Shown here in pieces: positions 1 to 8,441 of a stretch of DNA of 64,000 bases. How positions within the stretch are numbered: position 1 is the stretch's first letter; every line of letters starts with the position of its first letter. The notes beneath the pieces are model-generated. The model was given only the letters and a program-made list of their open reading frames with translations, did no database searches and was not told the DNA's origin. Origin of the DNA: Geodermatophilus tzadiensis (lineage in GTDB: Bacteria; Actinomycetota; Actinomycetes; Mycobacteriales; Geodermatophilaceae). Position numbers and translations under genes: made by a program. The DNA is taken from the NCBI RefSeq assembly GCF_003002915.1, contig NZ_PVTG01000005.1, positions 62,001 to 126,000 on the forward strand, in the 5' to 3' direction.

Positions 1-559
1 CCTGCCAGCCGATGACGCGGTTCGACCAGTCGAAGAGCAACCAGCGGTCCTCGGCCGGGACGCCGAGGATGTCGGCGAGGGTGAGCAGCGGCAGGTCCGC
101 GGCGACGTCCTTGGCGAAGTCGCAGTGTCCCTCGGCCGCGCCGTCGACCATGCGGTCGACGAGCCGGGCCGCGGTCGCCTCGATCGACGCGGTGAGCCCG
201 GCGACGGCCCGCGGGGTGAAGGAGCGGGTGAGCAGCCGTCGCAGCCGGGAGTGGTCCGGCGGGTCCGTGTTGAGCATCATCCGGCGCACCCACGCCAGGT
301 CCGCCGCGTCGCGGACCTGGGTGGCGCCCAGCCACGAGGAGAAGGTCGCCGGATCCCGCAGCACCCGCTCGACGTCGGCGTGCCGCAGCACCAGCCAGAA
401 TCCGGACCCCTCCGGCTGGCCGTGCAGCGCCGGTTCCTCGACCCAGGTCACCGGTGTCTCGGCGCGGAGCCTGTGCAGCACCTCGAACGGCGGACCGGTC
501 TCGTAGGTCACCGGGTCGACGATCGACGTGGTGTCCCGCGAGCCGGCCGGCGCGCTCAT
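1..559 (-). CDS. Cytochrome P450, N-terminal part (cut by window edge)
   Basis: Minus-strand reading from the ATG at 559 gives about 186 residues of a bacterial class I cytochrome P450, a haem monooxygenase that needs ferredoxin and its reductase. Visible is the segment MLNTDPPDHSRLRRLLTRSF, typical of the B'-C helix region, and further on a stretch ending in LLFDWSNRVIG. The I-helix, ExxR and haem-Cys regions lie beyond the left edge. The start overlaps the stop of the hydratase/isomerase gene by an ATGA, so it is translationally coupled and last visible in the thiolase-led operon. That context suggests hydroxylation of a carbon skeleton later degraded through CoA esters; the substrate is not readable. 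Nearby actinobacterial P450s with this motif set include CYP124/125-like enzymes, but I cannot assign a subfamily. Confidence 0.9.
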   Translation of the reverse strand, partial: MSAPAGSRDTTSIVDPVTYETGPPFEVLHRLRAETPVTWVEEPALHGQPEGSGFWLVLRHADVERVLRDPATFSSWLGATQVRDAADLAWVRRMMLNTDPPDHSRLRRLLTRSFTPRAVAGLTASIEATAARLVDRMVDGAAEGHCDFAKDVAADLPLLTLADILGVPAEDRWLLFDWSNRVIGWQ

Positions 560-1344
560 CGGCCCGTGAAGGACGGGACCCGCTTGGCCAGGAAGGCCTC
601 GACCGCCTCGCGGTGGTCGGCGGTCCGACCGAGCTCGGCCTGCAGTCGCGCCTCCCGCGCCAGGCTGCTCTCCAGGGAGTCGGTCGCCGCTGCCGCCAGG
701 ACGGCCTTCACGGCCCAGTAGGCCGCGGTCGGTCCCTGCGCCAGCCGTCCGGCCAGCGCCTGGGCCTCGGCGAGCACCGCCGCCGGATCGACGACCCGGT
801 GCACCAGACCCCACTGCAGCGCGGTCTCCGAACTGAACGGCTCGGGGAGGAGCAGCAGCTCGGTGGCGCGTGACGTCCCCAGCGCGTGCACCAGCCGGGC
901 GGCGAGCCCCGAGTCGCTGGACAGCCCGATGCCGGTGAACGCGGTGCCGAACTTCGCGCCGGCAGCCGCGACGCGCAGGTCACCGGCCAGGGCCAGTCCG
1001 AGCCCGGCGCCGACGCAGGCGCCGTTGACGCCGACCACCACCGGGACCGGCACCGCGGCGAGTGCCAGGGCCATCGGGTTGTAGGAGTCCGCGACGACGT
1101 CCATCGCCGTGGTGGGGTCGGCCCGCAGCGCCTCGACGTGCTCAGCCAGGTCCTGTCCGACGCAGAACGCCCGCCCGGACCCGGTGAGCACCACCGCGCG
1201 CACGTCCCCGTCGGCAGCGACGGCGCGCAGTGCGTCGGTGAGTTCCGTCCGGGATCGCCGGGACAGGCCGGGGGACTGCAGGGTGAGCGTGACGACGCCG
1301 TCGGCGTCGGTCCGGGTCACCGCGGGATCGGTCGTCGACGTCAT
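556..1344 (-). CDS. Enoyl-CoA hydratase/isomerase, PaaG-like
   Basis: A crotonase-fold protein of 262 aa, normal for the family. The ATG at 1344 was chosen because residues upstream of MTSTTDP do not resemble the family. The oxyanion-hole segment VVGVNGACVGAGLGLAL is present. GLSSDSGLAARLVHALG has Asp where hydratases often have Glu, as in PaaG-type epoxyphenylacetyl-CoA/enoyl-CoA isomerases. It acts in the cytosol on CoA thioesters. The neighbours are a PaaH-like dehydrogenase 29 bases upstream and a PaaJ-like thiolase, which supports lower-pathway aromatic or fatty-acid beta-oxidation. The stop overlaps the P450 start. PaaG-type versus ordinary hydratase is an inference from one motif and the operon. 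Confidence 0.88.
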   Translation of the reverse strand: MTSTTDPAVTRTDADGVVTLTLQSPGLSRRSRTELTDALRAVAADGDVRAVVLTGSGRAFCVGQDLAEHVEALRADPTTAMDVVADSYNPMALALAAVPVPVVVGVNGACVGAGLGLALAGDLRVAAAGAKFGTAFTGIGLSSDSGLAARLVHALGTSRATELLLLPEPFSSETALQWGLVHRVVDPAAVLAEAQALAGRLAQGPTAAYWAVKAVLAAAATDSLESSLAREARLQAELGRTADHREAVEAFLAKRVPSFTGR

Positions 1345-1373
1345 CGTCGGGTTCCTCGGGGTGGGAGTGCGGG

Positions 1374-2228
1374 TCAGGAGTAGGTGTGGAAGCCGCGTCC
1401 GGTCTTGCGACCGAGCTCGCCGGCCGCGACCTTGTCGCGCAGCAGCCGGGGCGGGGCGAAGCGCTCCCCGAGGGTCCGGTGCAGGTACTCGGCGATCGCC
1501 AGCCGGACGTCCAGGCCGACCAGGTCGGTGGACCGCAGCGGGCCCATGGGGTGGCGGTACCCCAGTTCCATGGCGGTGTCGATGGCCTCGGCGTCGGCGA
1601 CGCCCTCCTCGAGCATCCGGATGGCCTCCAGGCCGAGCAGCACGCCCAGCCGCGAGGAGGCGAAGCCGGGGGAGTCCTGCACCACGACGTCGGTCTTGCC
1701 CAGGGCCCGGACCCACCTGCTCGCCGTCCCGACCAGCTCCGGCTCGGTCTCGCGCGCGACGACGACCTCCACCAGCTTCGAGGCCGGAACCGGGTTGAAG
1801 AAGTGCAGACCCAGGAACCGGGCAGGCCGCTGCAGCACCGCGCCGAGCTCGGTCACGGACAACGAACTGGTGTTGGTGGCCAGGACGGCGTCGGGTCCGA
1901 CGGCGGACTCGGCGGCGCGCAGCACCTCGGCCTTCAGGTCGGCCCGCTCCGGCACGGCCTCGACCACCAGGTCGGTCCCGGCCGGGAGCTCCGCGGCCGA
2001 GTCCACCAGCGTCAGCCGGCCGAGGACGGCCTCGACGTCCCCGTCGAGCTTTCCGCGGCGGGCGGCCTCCGCCAAGCCCTCGCTCACCCGGGTACGCGCG
2101 GCTTCCGTGGCGTCGCCGCCGGCCTCCACCACGTCCACCCGGGCGCCGGCGGCGAGGAAGACCTGCGCGATCCCGGCACCCATGCGGCCGCCGCCGATCA
2201 CGCCCACCCGCGCCGGGACGGCGGTCAC
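1374..2228 (-). CDS. 3-hydroxyacyl-CoA dehydrogenase (PaaH/HbdA type)
   Basis: A 284-aa NAD-dependent L-3-hydroxyacyl-CoA dehydrogenase. The N-terminal Rossmann glycine motif GVIGGGRMGAGIAQVF is followed by ATNTSSLSVTEL and the substrate/catalytic segment LHFFNPVPASKLVEVV, whose His is the catalytic base of the family. The C-terminal dimerisation domain ends with GRGFHTYS, and the length equals single-domain bacterial enzymes (about 280-290 aa). It converts a 3-hydroxyacyl-CoA to the 3-ketoacyl-CoA used by the thiolase encoded immediately upstream. Its ATG overlaps the thiolase stop by four bases, so the two are coupled. PaaH or fatty-acid beta-oxidation function cannot be separated from sequence alone. 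Confidence 0.92.
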   Translation of the reverse strand: MTAVPARVGVIGGGRMGAGIAQVFLAAGARVDVVEAGGDATEAARTRVSEGLAEAARRGKLDGDVEAVLGRLTLVDSAAELPAGTDLVVEAVPERADLKAEVLRAAESAVGPDAVLATNTSSLSVTELGAVLQRPARFLGLHFFNPVPASKLVEVVVARETEPELVGTASRWVRALGKTDVVVQDSPGFASSRLGVLLGLEAIRMLEEGVADAEAIDTAMELGYRHPMGPLRSTDLVGLDVRLAIAEYLHRTLGERFAPPRLLRDKVAAGELGRKTGRGFHTYS

Positions 2229-3469
2229 ACCCGCTCCACGAGCATGGCGACGCCCTGCCCGACGCCCACGCAGAGAGTGGCGAGGCCGCGCCGTCCGCCC
2301 TCGCGCTCCAGGCGGCCGAGCAGGGTCACCAGCAGCCGGGCTCCGGAACAGCCGAGCGGATGACCGAGCGCGATCGCGCCGCCGTCGGCGTTGACGATCT
2401 CCTCGTCGATCTTCAGCCGGCGCAGTACGCCGATCGACTGGGCGGCGAACGCCTCGTTGAGCTCGACGGCGTCCAGGTCACCCACGCTCCAGCCGGCCTT
2501 GCCCAGCGCCTTCTCCACCGCCGGGACGGGACCGAGGCCCATGACGTTCGGGGCGACGCCGGCGCTCGCACTGACCACGATCCGGGCGCGCGGGGTCAGG
2601 CCGTGCCGATCCACCGCATCGCCGCCGGCCAGCACGAGTGCGGCGGCACCGTCGGACAGCGGCGAGCTGTTGCCGGCGGTGACCACACCCCCGGAGCGGA
2701 AGACGGGCCGGAGCCTGCCCAGCGTCTCCAGGGACGACCCGCGGCGGGGGCCCTCGTCGAGGCTGACCTCGACGGTCTCCTTCCTCGAGCGCACGGCCAC
2801 CGGGACGATCTCCGACGCGAACCGGCCGGCGTCCTGCGCGGCGAGCGCGCGCTCGTGGCTGCGGACGGCGAACGCGTCGCACTCGTCGCGGGTGAGCCCG
2901 TCGAGCGCGGCGATCTCCTCGGCCGTCTCGCCCATCGACAGGGTGATCTTCCGGGTCCGCGGATCCTCGGGGTGCTCCACCGCCTCGTCGTGCGCGGTGA
3001 AGGCGGGGTTGGTGAACCGCCACCCGAGAGCGGTGTCGGCGATCTCGCCGGGCTTGGCCCACGGTGTCCCGGGCTTGGCCATGACCCACGGGGCGCGGGT
3101 CATCGACTCGACGCCACCGGCGATGGCCAGGTCCAGTTCCCCGGCCCGGATGGCAGCTGCGGCCGACGCGGTCGCGGTGAGACCGGAGGCGCAGAGCCGG
3201 TTGGTGGTGTAACCGGGGACGGTGTCCGGGAGGCCCGCGAGCAGGACGGCCATGCGCGCGACGTCGCGGTTGTCCTCGCCGGCCTGGTTGGCGGCCCCGA
3301 GGACCACCTCCTCGACGGCGTCGGCCGGTGCGCCGGACCGGCGCAGCGCCTCCCCGACGACGAGTGCGGCCAGGTCGTCCGGGCGGACGGCGGCCAGGGC
3401 GCCTCCGTACCGGCCCTGGGGGGTGCGGACCCCGTCGACCAGGAAGACCTCGGTGGACCCGTGGGACAT
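2225..3469 (-). CDS. Acetyl-CoA acyltransferase, PaaJ/PcaF-like thiolase
   Basis: A thiolase of about 414 aa. The ATG at 3469 is preferred over the GTG at 3475 because GAGGAG lies five bases upstream. The N terminus (DGVRTPQGRYGGALAAVRP, then ANQAGEDNRDVARMA) closely resembles beta-ketoadipyl-CoA thiolases PaaJ/PcaF. The acyl-accepting Cys is in TNRLCASG (about residue 93). The His lies in GGAIALGHPLGCSG and the second Cys in LATLCVGVGQG. It cleaves a 3-ketoacyl-CoA to acetyl-CoA plus a shortened acyl-CoA. It is the first gene of the leftward operon and is divergent from the AraC-type regulator. An ordinary fatty-acid thiolase is the alternative, but the N-terminal signature favours aromatic-acid catabolism. 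Confidence 0.92.
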   Translation of the reverse strand: MSHGSTEVFLVDGVRTPQGRYGGALAAVRPDDLAALVVGEALRRSGAPADAVEEVVLGAANQAGEDNRDVARMAVLLAGLPDTVPGYTTNRLCASGLTATASAAAAIRAGELDLAIAGGVESMTRAPWVMAKPGTPWAKPGEIADTALGWRFTNPAFTAHDEAVEHPEDPRTRKITLSMGETAEEIAALDGLTRDECDAFAVRSHERALAAQDAGRFASEIVPVAVRSRKETVEVSLDEGPRRGSSLETLGRLRPVFRSGGVVTAGNSSPLSDGAAALVLAGGDAVDRHGLTPRARIVVSASAGVAPNVMGLGPVPAVEKALGKAGWSVGDLDAVELNEAFAAQSIGVLRRLKIDEEIVNADGGAIALGHPLGCSGARLLVTLLGRLEREGGRRGLATLCVGVGQGVAMLVERV

Positions 3470-3528
3470 CGGCACTCCTCAGCGTCGTCGGGAAGGCGAC
3501 GGGGGAGCCCCGTGACCGCGATTTCCCG

Positions 3529-3542
3529 ACCAAGCGTTCAGT
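3529..3542. promoter_or_regulatory. Weak TetR-type operator candidate upstream of the thiolase operon
   Basis: ACCAAGCGTTCAGT fits the loose ACnnAnCGnTnnGT pattern of many TetR-family operators and lies 60 bases upstream of the thiolase start. Only 8 of 14 positions are symmetric, so this is a suggestion. Confidence 0.25.
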
Positions 3543-3658
3543 AAATGGAGGGCCAGTGTGGCGGACGCCCGGTCGCCGGTGCAAGCCCCCGCTCGGGCCG
3601 GTCGCCTCGATCCAGGTGGACCGTGACGCGGGCCACGGAACGCCGTATCCTCCCCATT

Positions 3659-3672
3659 ACCGACCAGACGGT
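3659..3672. promoter_or_regulatory. Palindromic operator candidate ACCG-N6-CGGT
   Basis: ACCGACCAGACGGT is an imperfect 14-base palindrome with outer half-sites ACCG/CGGT. It lies 27 bases upstream of the AraC-family start, between the two divergent transcription units. The same ACCG-N6-CGGT layout recurs at 15868-15881 in front of the homogentisate operon, so one TetR-type protein could bind both. PaaR-type sites are similar in style, but the match was made by eye. Confidence 0.4.
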
Positions 3673-3699
3673 CAGGAATGGTGCCGGAAGGAGACCCGG

Positions 3700-4656
3700 G
3701 TGCCCGCCTCTCCAGCAGTGCTCGACGTGGCGCGCGTGACGCGCCTGGAGGCGTGGCGTGAGGTCCTGGCGCAGACCTTCGTGCCGCTGGAGGCCACGCC
3801 GCTGGGCGAGGAGGCGGCGTTCCACGGGCGGGTGCAGGCCGCGCCCGTGGCCGATCTGCAGTTGTCGATCGTGTCCGGGTCGGGGCAGGTCGTCCGCCGC
3901 ACCCGTCGACTGGTGGAGCACGCCGCGGCCGACCTGTACAAGGTCGGCGTCCAGCTGCGCGGTCGCGGTCTCGTCGAGCAGGACGGCCGCGTCGCCGAAC
4001 TCGCGCCGGGTGACCTCGCCGTCTACGACACCGCCCGCCCCTACGAGCTCGTCTTCGAGCGCGACTTCGAGATGCTCGTCCTGGTGGTGCCTCGTCGGCG
4101 GCTCGTCTCCCGTGCGCCGGGCCTGGACGGGTTGACCGCGGTGACGATCTCCGGTGCGCGGGGCAGCGGCGCGCTCACGTCGTCCCTGCTGCGAGGACTG
4201 GACCCCCGGACCGCGCGACAGGGCGCGGAGGCGGTCTACCTCAGTGACGCCGCGGTCGACCTGGTGGCGGCCTGTCTCGCCGGCTGCAGCGACTCGCGGG
4301 GGGCCGCCCCGGGCGCGGATGCGGTCGTGCTGGCGGCACGGCGCTACATCGAGGACCACCTCGCCGATCCGGCGCTGTCCCCGGCGGAGGTGGCGACCGC
4401 GGTCCACATGTCGCTGCGGCACCTGCAGAAGCTCTTCGAGCGGCGCGGGTCGACCATCACCGGCGGGATCCGCGAGCTCCGGCTGGAGCGGTGCTGGCAC
4501 GACCTGGCCGATCCCCGGCTGGCGCACCGCCCGGTCGCGGCGGTCGCCGCCTCCTGGGGTCTGGTGGACGCGGCCCAGTTCAGCCGCGCCTTCCGTGCCC
4601 GGTACGGGACCACCCCGCGCGCGCACCGGGCGGACCTGACGGCCCGCGACGGCTGA
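3700..4656 (+). CDS. AraC-family transcriptional regulator
   Basis: A 318-aa regulator. The GTG at 3700 has GGAAGGAG nine bases upstream, whereas longer in-frame extensions lack family similarity. Residues about 20-200 resemble the AraC-binding-like domain (AELAPGDLAVYDTARPYEL is the typical cupin-like part). Residues about 215-318 form the paired-HTH domain, with SPAEVATAVHMSLRHLQKLFER as the first HTH and VAAVAASWGLVDAAQFSRAFR, FRARYGTTPRAHR at the end. This domain pair is common in actinobacterial activators of oxygenase and hydrocarbon catabolic operons. It is divergent from the thiolase/P450 operon and 137 bases upstream of the aldehyde dehydrogenase, so it probably activates one or both. 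The effector is unknown. Confidence 0.9.
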   Translation: MPASPAVLDVARVTRLEAWREVLAQTFVPLEATPLGEEAAFHGRVQAAPVADLQLSIVSGSGQVVRRTRRLVEHAAADLYKVGVQLRGRGLVEQDGRVAELAPGDLAVYDTARPYELVFERDFEMLVLVVPRRRLVSRAPGLDGLTAVTISGARGSGALTSSLLRGLDPRTARQGAEAVYLSDAAVDLVAACLAGCSDSRGAAPGADAVVLAARRYIEDHLADPALSPAEVATAVHMSLRHLQKLFERRGSTITGGIRELRLERCWHDLADPRLAHRPVAAVAASWGLVDAAQFSRAFRARYGTTPRAHRADLTARDG

Positions 4657-4793
4657 GGCGCATGGGTCGACGGTGGTCGTCCTGGCACAAGAGCTGGGCG
4701 CGCAGACGCAAGGCTGCCGGTGTGGCCGCCCGCACGCTCGCAGCGGCGGACCCGTCCGGGCCGCGGTCAGCCGACCGGCGAGGAGAAAGACGC

Positions 4794-6248
4794 GTGACCA
4801 GCACCGACATCCTTCCCCACCAGCTGTTCCTGGCGGGTGAGTGGCGCGACGGCGGAGCCGGGACCTTCGCCGACGTCAACCCGGCCACCGAGGACACGCT
4901 CGTCGAGGTGGCGGCCGCCTCGGCGGAGGACGTCAACACCGCCGTGGCCGCGGCCCGTGCGCAGCTGTCGGGGGAGTGGGCCGCGCTGCCGGGCTCGCAG
5001 CGGGGGCGGATCCTCGCACGGGTCGCCGACCTGATCGAGCGCGACGCGGAGATCCTGGCCCGGCTGGAGGCCCTCGACATCGGCAAGCCGGTCATGCAGC
5101 CCACCGTCCTGGACGTGCCGAATGCCGCCCGCACGTTCCGGCACTTCGCCGGCTGGGCGGACAAGATCACCGGCACGGTGATCCCGACCGACGGCTACTT
5201 CGGCCGGCCCACGCACTCCTACACGCGGCGCGAGCCGGTGGGTGTCATCGCCGCGATCGTGCCGTGGAACACGCCGCTGATGATCGCGGCCTGGAAGCTC
5301 GGGCCGGCTCTGGCCGCGGGCAACACCGTCGTGGTCAAGCCCGCGGAGGACGCGCCGCTGTCGATCCTGCACCTGGCCGGGATCCTGCAGGAGGCCGGCG
5401 TCCCCGACGGTGTGGTCAGCGTGCTGCCCGGCCTCGGCTCGGTGACCGGCCAGGCGCTGGTCGACCACGCCGACGTCGACAAGATCAGCTTCACCGGGAG
5501 CCCGGAGGTCGGGCGGCACATCGGCATGGCCGCGGCCAGCTCCTTCAAGCGGGTCACCCTCGAGCTCGGCGGCAAGTCGCCGCAGGTCATCCTCGCCGAC
5601 GCCGACATCGAGGCCGCCGTCGGCGGAACCGCCATGGGCCTGTTCTTCAACCAGGGGCAGGTCTGCGCCGCCGGCACCCGCGTGCTGGTGCACCGGTCGC
5701 TGTACTCCGACGTCGTCGACGCCCTCGCCGGCGCGGCGTCCCAGCAGGTCCTCGGCGACCCGTTCGACCAGGCCACCACCATGGGGGCCCTGGTCAACAA
5801 GAAGCAGCAGGACCGGGTGCTCGGCTACATCGCCAAGGGGCAGGCCGAGGGCGCGCGGCTGGTCGCCGGCGGCGCCCGCCCCGACCACGCCGGCTTCTTC
5901 GTGCAGCCGACGATCTTCGCCGACGCCGACAACGACATGACGATCGCCCGCGAGGAGATCTTCGGTCCCGTCGGCACGGTCATCCCCTTCGACGACCCGG
6001 CCGACGCCGTCCGGCTCGCGAACGCGACCACCTACGGGCTCGCCGCCACGATCTGGACCAAGGACGTCACCGCCGCCCACACCCTCGCGGCCCAGGTCCA
6101 CGCCGGTGCGGTGTGGGTCAACGGCTGGGCCGCCATCGACGCCGCCCTACCGTGGGGCGGCATGAAGTCCAGCGGCATCGGCCGTGAACTCGGCTGGAGC
6201 GGCATCGTCGCCAACACCGAGGAGAAGGTCGTCACCGTCGTCCTCTGA
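4794..6248 (+). CDS. NAD(P)-dependent aldehyde dehydrogenase
   Basis: A 484-aa member of the aldehyde dehydrogenase superfamily. The GTG at 4794 follows AGGAGAAAGACGC. Hallmarks in order are the cofactor/catalytic Asn region AAIVPWNTPLMIAAWKLGPAL, KPAEDAPLS, FTGSPEVGRHI, the general base Glu in LELGGKSPQVI, and the nucleophilic Cys in FFNQGQVCAAGTRV. The C-terminal GMKSSGIGRELGW is typical of phenylacetaldehyde/betaine-aldehyde-type enzymes. It oxidises an aldehyde to a carboxylate in the cytosol. An alcohol dehydrogenase gene starts 45 bases downstream, so the pair converts a primary alcohol to an acid. The alcohol may come from the divergent P450 (terminal hydroxylation) or from an aromatic amine route; the substrate is inferred only. 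Confidence 0.93.
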   Translation: MTSTDILPHQLFLAGEWRDGGAGTFADVNPATEDTLVEVAAASAEDVNTAVAAARAQLSGEWAALPGSQRGRILARVADLIERDAEILARLEALDIGKPVMQPTVLDVPNAARTFRHFAGWADKITGTVIPTDGYFGRPTHSYTRREPVGVIAAIVPWNTPLMIAAWKLGPALAAGNTVVVKPAEDAPLSILHLAGILQEAGVPDGVVSVLPGLGSVTGQALVDHADVDKISFTGSPEVGRHIGMAAASSFKRVTLELGGKSPQVILADADIEAAVGGTAMGLFFNQGQVCAAGTRVLVHRSLYSDVVDALAGAASQQVLGDPFDQATTMGALVNKKQQDRVLGYIAKGQAEGARLVAGGARPDHAGFFVQPTIFADADNDMTIAREEIFGPVGTVIPFDDPADAVRLANATTYGLAATIWTKDVTAAHTLAAQVHAGAVWVNGWAAIDAALPWGGMKSSGIGRELGWSGIVANTEEKVVTVVL

Positions 6249-6293
6249 GGACGCGGTGCCTGCCCGACCCCACTGAGAGAGGAGCGCTTCCCC

Positions 6294-7418
6294 GTGCCCA
6301 TCACCACCAAGGTGTCGCTGGTCCGCAAGGCCCCCGGGACCTACGAGACCGCGACCGTCGAGCTCGACGACCCCCGCCAGGGCGAGGTCACCGTCAAGAT
6401 CGCCGCCTCGGGTCTCTGCCACTCCGACGACCACGTCGCCACCGGCGACGTGCCGGTCGGCGTCTACCCGTTCGTCGGCGGCCACGAGGGCGCCGGCGTG
6501 GTCACCGCCGTCGGCCCGAACACCCCGGGCTACGAGGTCGGCGACCACGTCGTCTTCTCCTTCCTCCCCGCGTGCGGCAGGTGCGAGTTCTGCGCGCAGG
6601 GCATGTCCAACCTCTGCGACCTGGGCGCCTCGCTGCTGACCGGCGCCCGCGCCGAGGACCCGACCAGCTTCCGCATGTCGGAGAACGGGCAACCGGTCGG
6701 CCAGCAGTGCGGCATCTCGACGTTCGCCGAGTACACGACCGCGTCCGTCGACTCCGTCATCAAGATCGACAAGGAGATCCCGCTCAAGTCCGCCGCACTC
6801 GTCGGCTGCGGCGTGCCCACCGGCTTCGGTGCCGCGGTGAACTCCGCGAACATCAAGCCGGGCGCCACGGTCATCGTCATGGGCATCGGCGGGATCGGCG
6901 CCAACGCGCTGCAGGGCGCGGTGCACGCCGGGGCGACGACGGTCATCGCCGTCGACCCGGTGGCCAGCAAGGGCGAGTGGGCCCAGCAGTTCGGCGCCAC
7001 GCACTTCTACACCTCGATCGACGAGGCCGCCGACCACGCCCGCTCCCTCACCAACGGGCAGGGCGCCGACGCCACCATCGTCACCATCGGCGTGGTCGAG
7101 GGCGAGCACGTTGCGCAGGCGCTGGCCAGCATCCGCAAGGCCGGCACCGTGGTGCTCACCGGCCTCGGCGACATCACCGCCGTCGGCGCGCCGATCGCGC
7201 TCGGGGACCTGACGCTGATGCAGAAGCGCCTGCAGGGGTCGCTGTTCGGGGAGTCCAACCCCCGCCACGACGTGCCCAACCTGCTGCGCATGTACCAGGC
7301 CGGCCAGCTCAAGCTCGACGAGCTGGTGACCCGGGAGTACACGCTCGACCAGGTGGCCGAGGCCTACGAGGACATGCACGCCGGCCGCAACATCCGCGGC
7401 GTCGTCGTCTTCGACTGA
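6294..7418 (+). CDS. NDMA-dependent (mycofactocin-type) alcohol dehydrogenase
   Basis: A 374-aa zinc alcohol dehydrogenase of the NDMA-dependent family. The GTG at 6294 follows GAGAGAGGAGCG. The catalytic zinc site is seen in SGLCHSDDH and GGHEGAGVV, the structural zinc cysteines in CGRCEFCAQGMSNLC, and the Rossmann motif in VMGIGGIGANALQG. An extension after the zinc lobe (about residues 115-140) is typical of this family. These enzymes hold NAD tightly and pass electrons to mycofactocin rather than to free NAD; that is family knowledge, and no mft genes lie in this window. The gene follows the aldehyde dehydrogenase closely, forming an alcohol-to-acid pair, and is followed by a strong hairpin. 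Confidence 0.93.
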   Translation: MPITTKVSLVRKAPGTYETATVELDDPRQGEVTVKIAASGLCHSDDHVATGDVPVGVYPFVGGHEGAGVVTAVGPNTPGYEVGDHVVFSFLPACGRCEFCAQGMSNLCDLGASLLTGARAEDPTSFRMSENGQPVGQQCGISTFAEYTTASVDSVIKIDKEIPLKSAALVGCGVPTGFGAAVNSANIKPGATVIVMGIGGIGANALQGAVHAGATTVIAVDPVASKGEWAQQFGATHFYTSIDEAADHARSLTNGQGADATIVTIGVVEGEHVAQALASIRKAGTVVLTGLGDITAVGAPIALGDLTLMQKRLQGSLFGESNPRHDVPNLLRMYQAGQLKLDELVTREYTLDQVAEAYEDMHAGRNIRGVVVFD

Positions 7419-7424
7419 TCGTGC

Positions 7425-7463
7425 CCCCGGTGCCGCAGCCACCTGGTGACTGCGGCACCGGGG
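7425..7463 (+). terminator. Hairpin terminator after the alcohol dehydrogenase
   Basis: Perfect 14-base arms CCCCGGTGCCGCAG and CTGCGGCACCGGGG with an 11-base loop start seven bases after the stop codon. No U-tract follows, as is common in high-GC actinobacteria. Confidence 0.75.
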
Positions 7464-7632
7464 CGTCGCGCGCCGGGTGTGCAGGGCCTCCCGTCCACTC
7501 GGCTCGGGCGCGGTGCATCGCGGCCGTTCGTCACACCTCCGCTGCGCCGTCCTGCGTCGGTGAGCCAGGGACGGCGTGACCCCGGGTCAGCGGCGAGTCC
7601 GTCGACCACCGTCAGTGGCCGCGCGGCGTCGC

Positions 7633-8322
7633 TCAGCGCAGCGCGGCAGCGACCTCTGCGGCGGCCGCGGTGACGGCTGCACCGATGCGCGCGGTGTCGG
7701 CGCCCGCGTCGACGAAGACGACCGCGATCGCGGCCCGCGTCCCACCGTCGGGACCGAGGATCGGCGCAGCGACCGACCGCAGGCCGGCGATGACCTCACC
7801 GTGCGACGTGGCCCAGCCGAGGTCCCGGGCCTCCCTGAGCTCTGGCCGGTCGTCGCCGGATGGCGGCTCCTGGATCAGCAGCGCCAATCCCGGAGCTCCA
7901 CGGCCGACGGGATGACGGATCCCCGGGCGGTACACGACGTGTGCCTGCGAGTGCTGGGGTTCGACGCTCGCCACGGTCACGGCGTCGTCTCCGGACCGGA
8001 CGACGAGGAACGCGGTCACCCCCAGCTCGGCCACCAGCGCGTCCAGGCGGGGGAGGGCGGCCGTCTGGAGATCGCTGCGTACGCCGCGGGCGAGCCCGGC
8101 GATGCCGAGTCCGAGCCGGTAGCGCCCGACGGCGTCCCGCTCGACGAGCTGGTGGTCCTCCAGCGTGCGCAGCAGCCGGTAGGTGATCGACCGGTGCAGG
8201 CCGAGCGCTTGGCCGATCTCGGTGATCGGCTGAGGAGTGCCGACCGCGGCCAGGTGCTCGAGGATGCGGACACCGCGGTCCAGCGTCTGGGACTGGGGCA
8301 CCGCCCCGTCGTCGTCTGCCAC
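7633..8322 (-). CDS. IclR-family transcriptional regulator
   Basis: A 229-aa regulator starting at the GTG at 8322 (VADDDGAVPQSQTLDRG). The winged HTH is at about residues 10-70, with ITEIGQALGLHRSITYRLLRT the recognition region. The effector domain (about 80-229) shows AVTVASVEPQHSQAHVVYRPG and ends with DTARIGAAVTAAAAEVAAAL, normal for the family. A hairpin at 8394-8434 separates it from the upstream aldehyde dehydrogenase, so it has its own promoter. IclR proteins often control aromatic catabolism (PcaR, HmgR, MhpR). Its position at the 3' end of the homogentisate operon makes that operon the likely target, with an aromatic acid as effector (inference). Confidence 0.9.
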   Translation of the reverse strand: MADDDGAVPQSQTLDRGVRILEHLAAVGTPQPITEIGQALGLHRSITYRLLRTLEDHQLVERDAVGRYRLGLGIAGLARGVRSDLQTAALPRLDALVAELGVTAFLVVRSGDDAVTVASVEPQHSQAHVVYRPGIRHPVGRGAPGLALLIQEPPSGDDRPELREARDLGWATSHGEVIAGLRSVAAPILGPDGGTRAAIAVVFVDAGADTARIGAAVTAAAAEVAAALR

Positions 8323-8393
8323 TCGTCGCCGTCTCTCTCGGTGGTCGATCGTTTCCAGCCTACGGTCGGCGCAGCGGGACAGGCCCCTGGAAG

Positions 8394-8434
8394 CGACACG
8401 GCCCCGGCCCGCGACGGGGCCGGGGGCCGTGTCG
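8394..8434 (-). terminator. Strong hairpin ending the homogentisate operon
   Basis: Arms CGACACGGCCCCGGCCC and GGCCGGGGGCCGTGTCG with a short loop lie seven bases beyond the aldehyde dehydrogenase stop and upstream of the IclR gene on the same strand. Confidence 0.75.
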
Positions 8435-8441
8435 CGGTCGC

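Noticed and set aside
7464-7632. Additional gene between the alcohol dehydrogenase and IclR genes
   Set aside because: No ORF with a start signal or family similarity; it appears to be plain intergenic sequence between convergent units.
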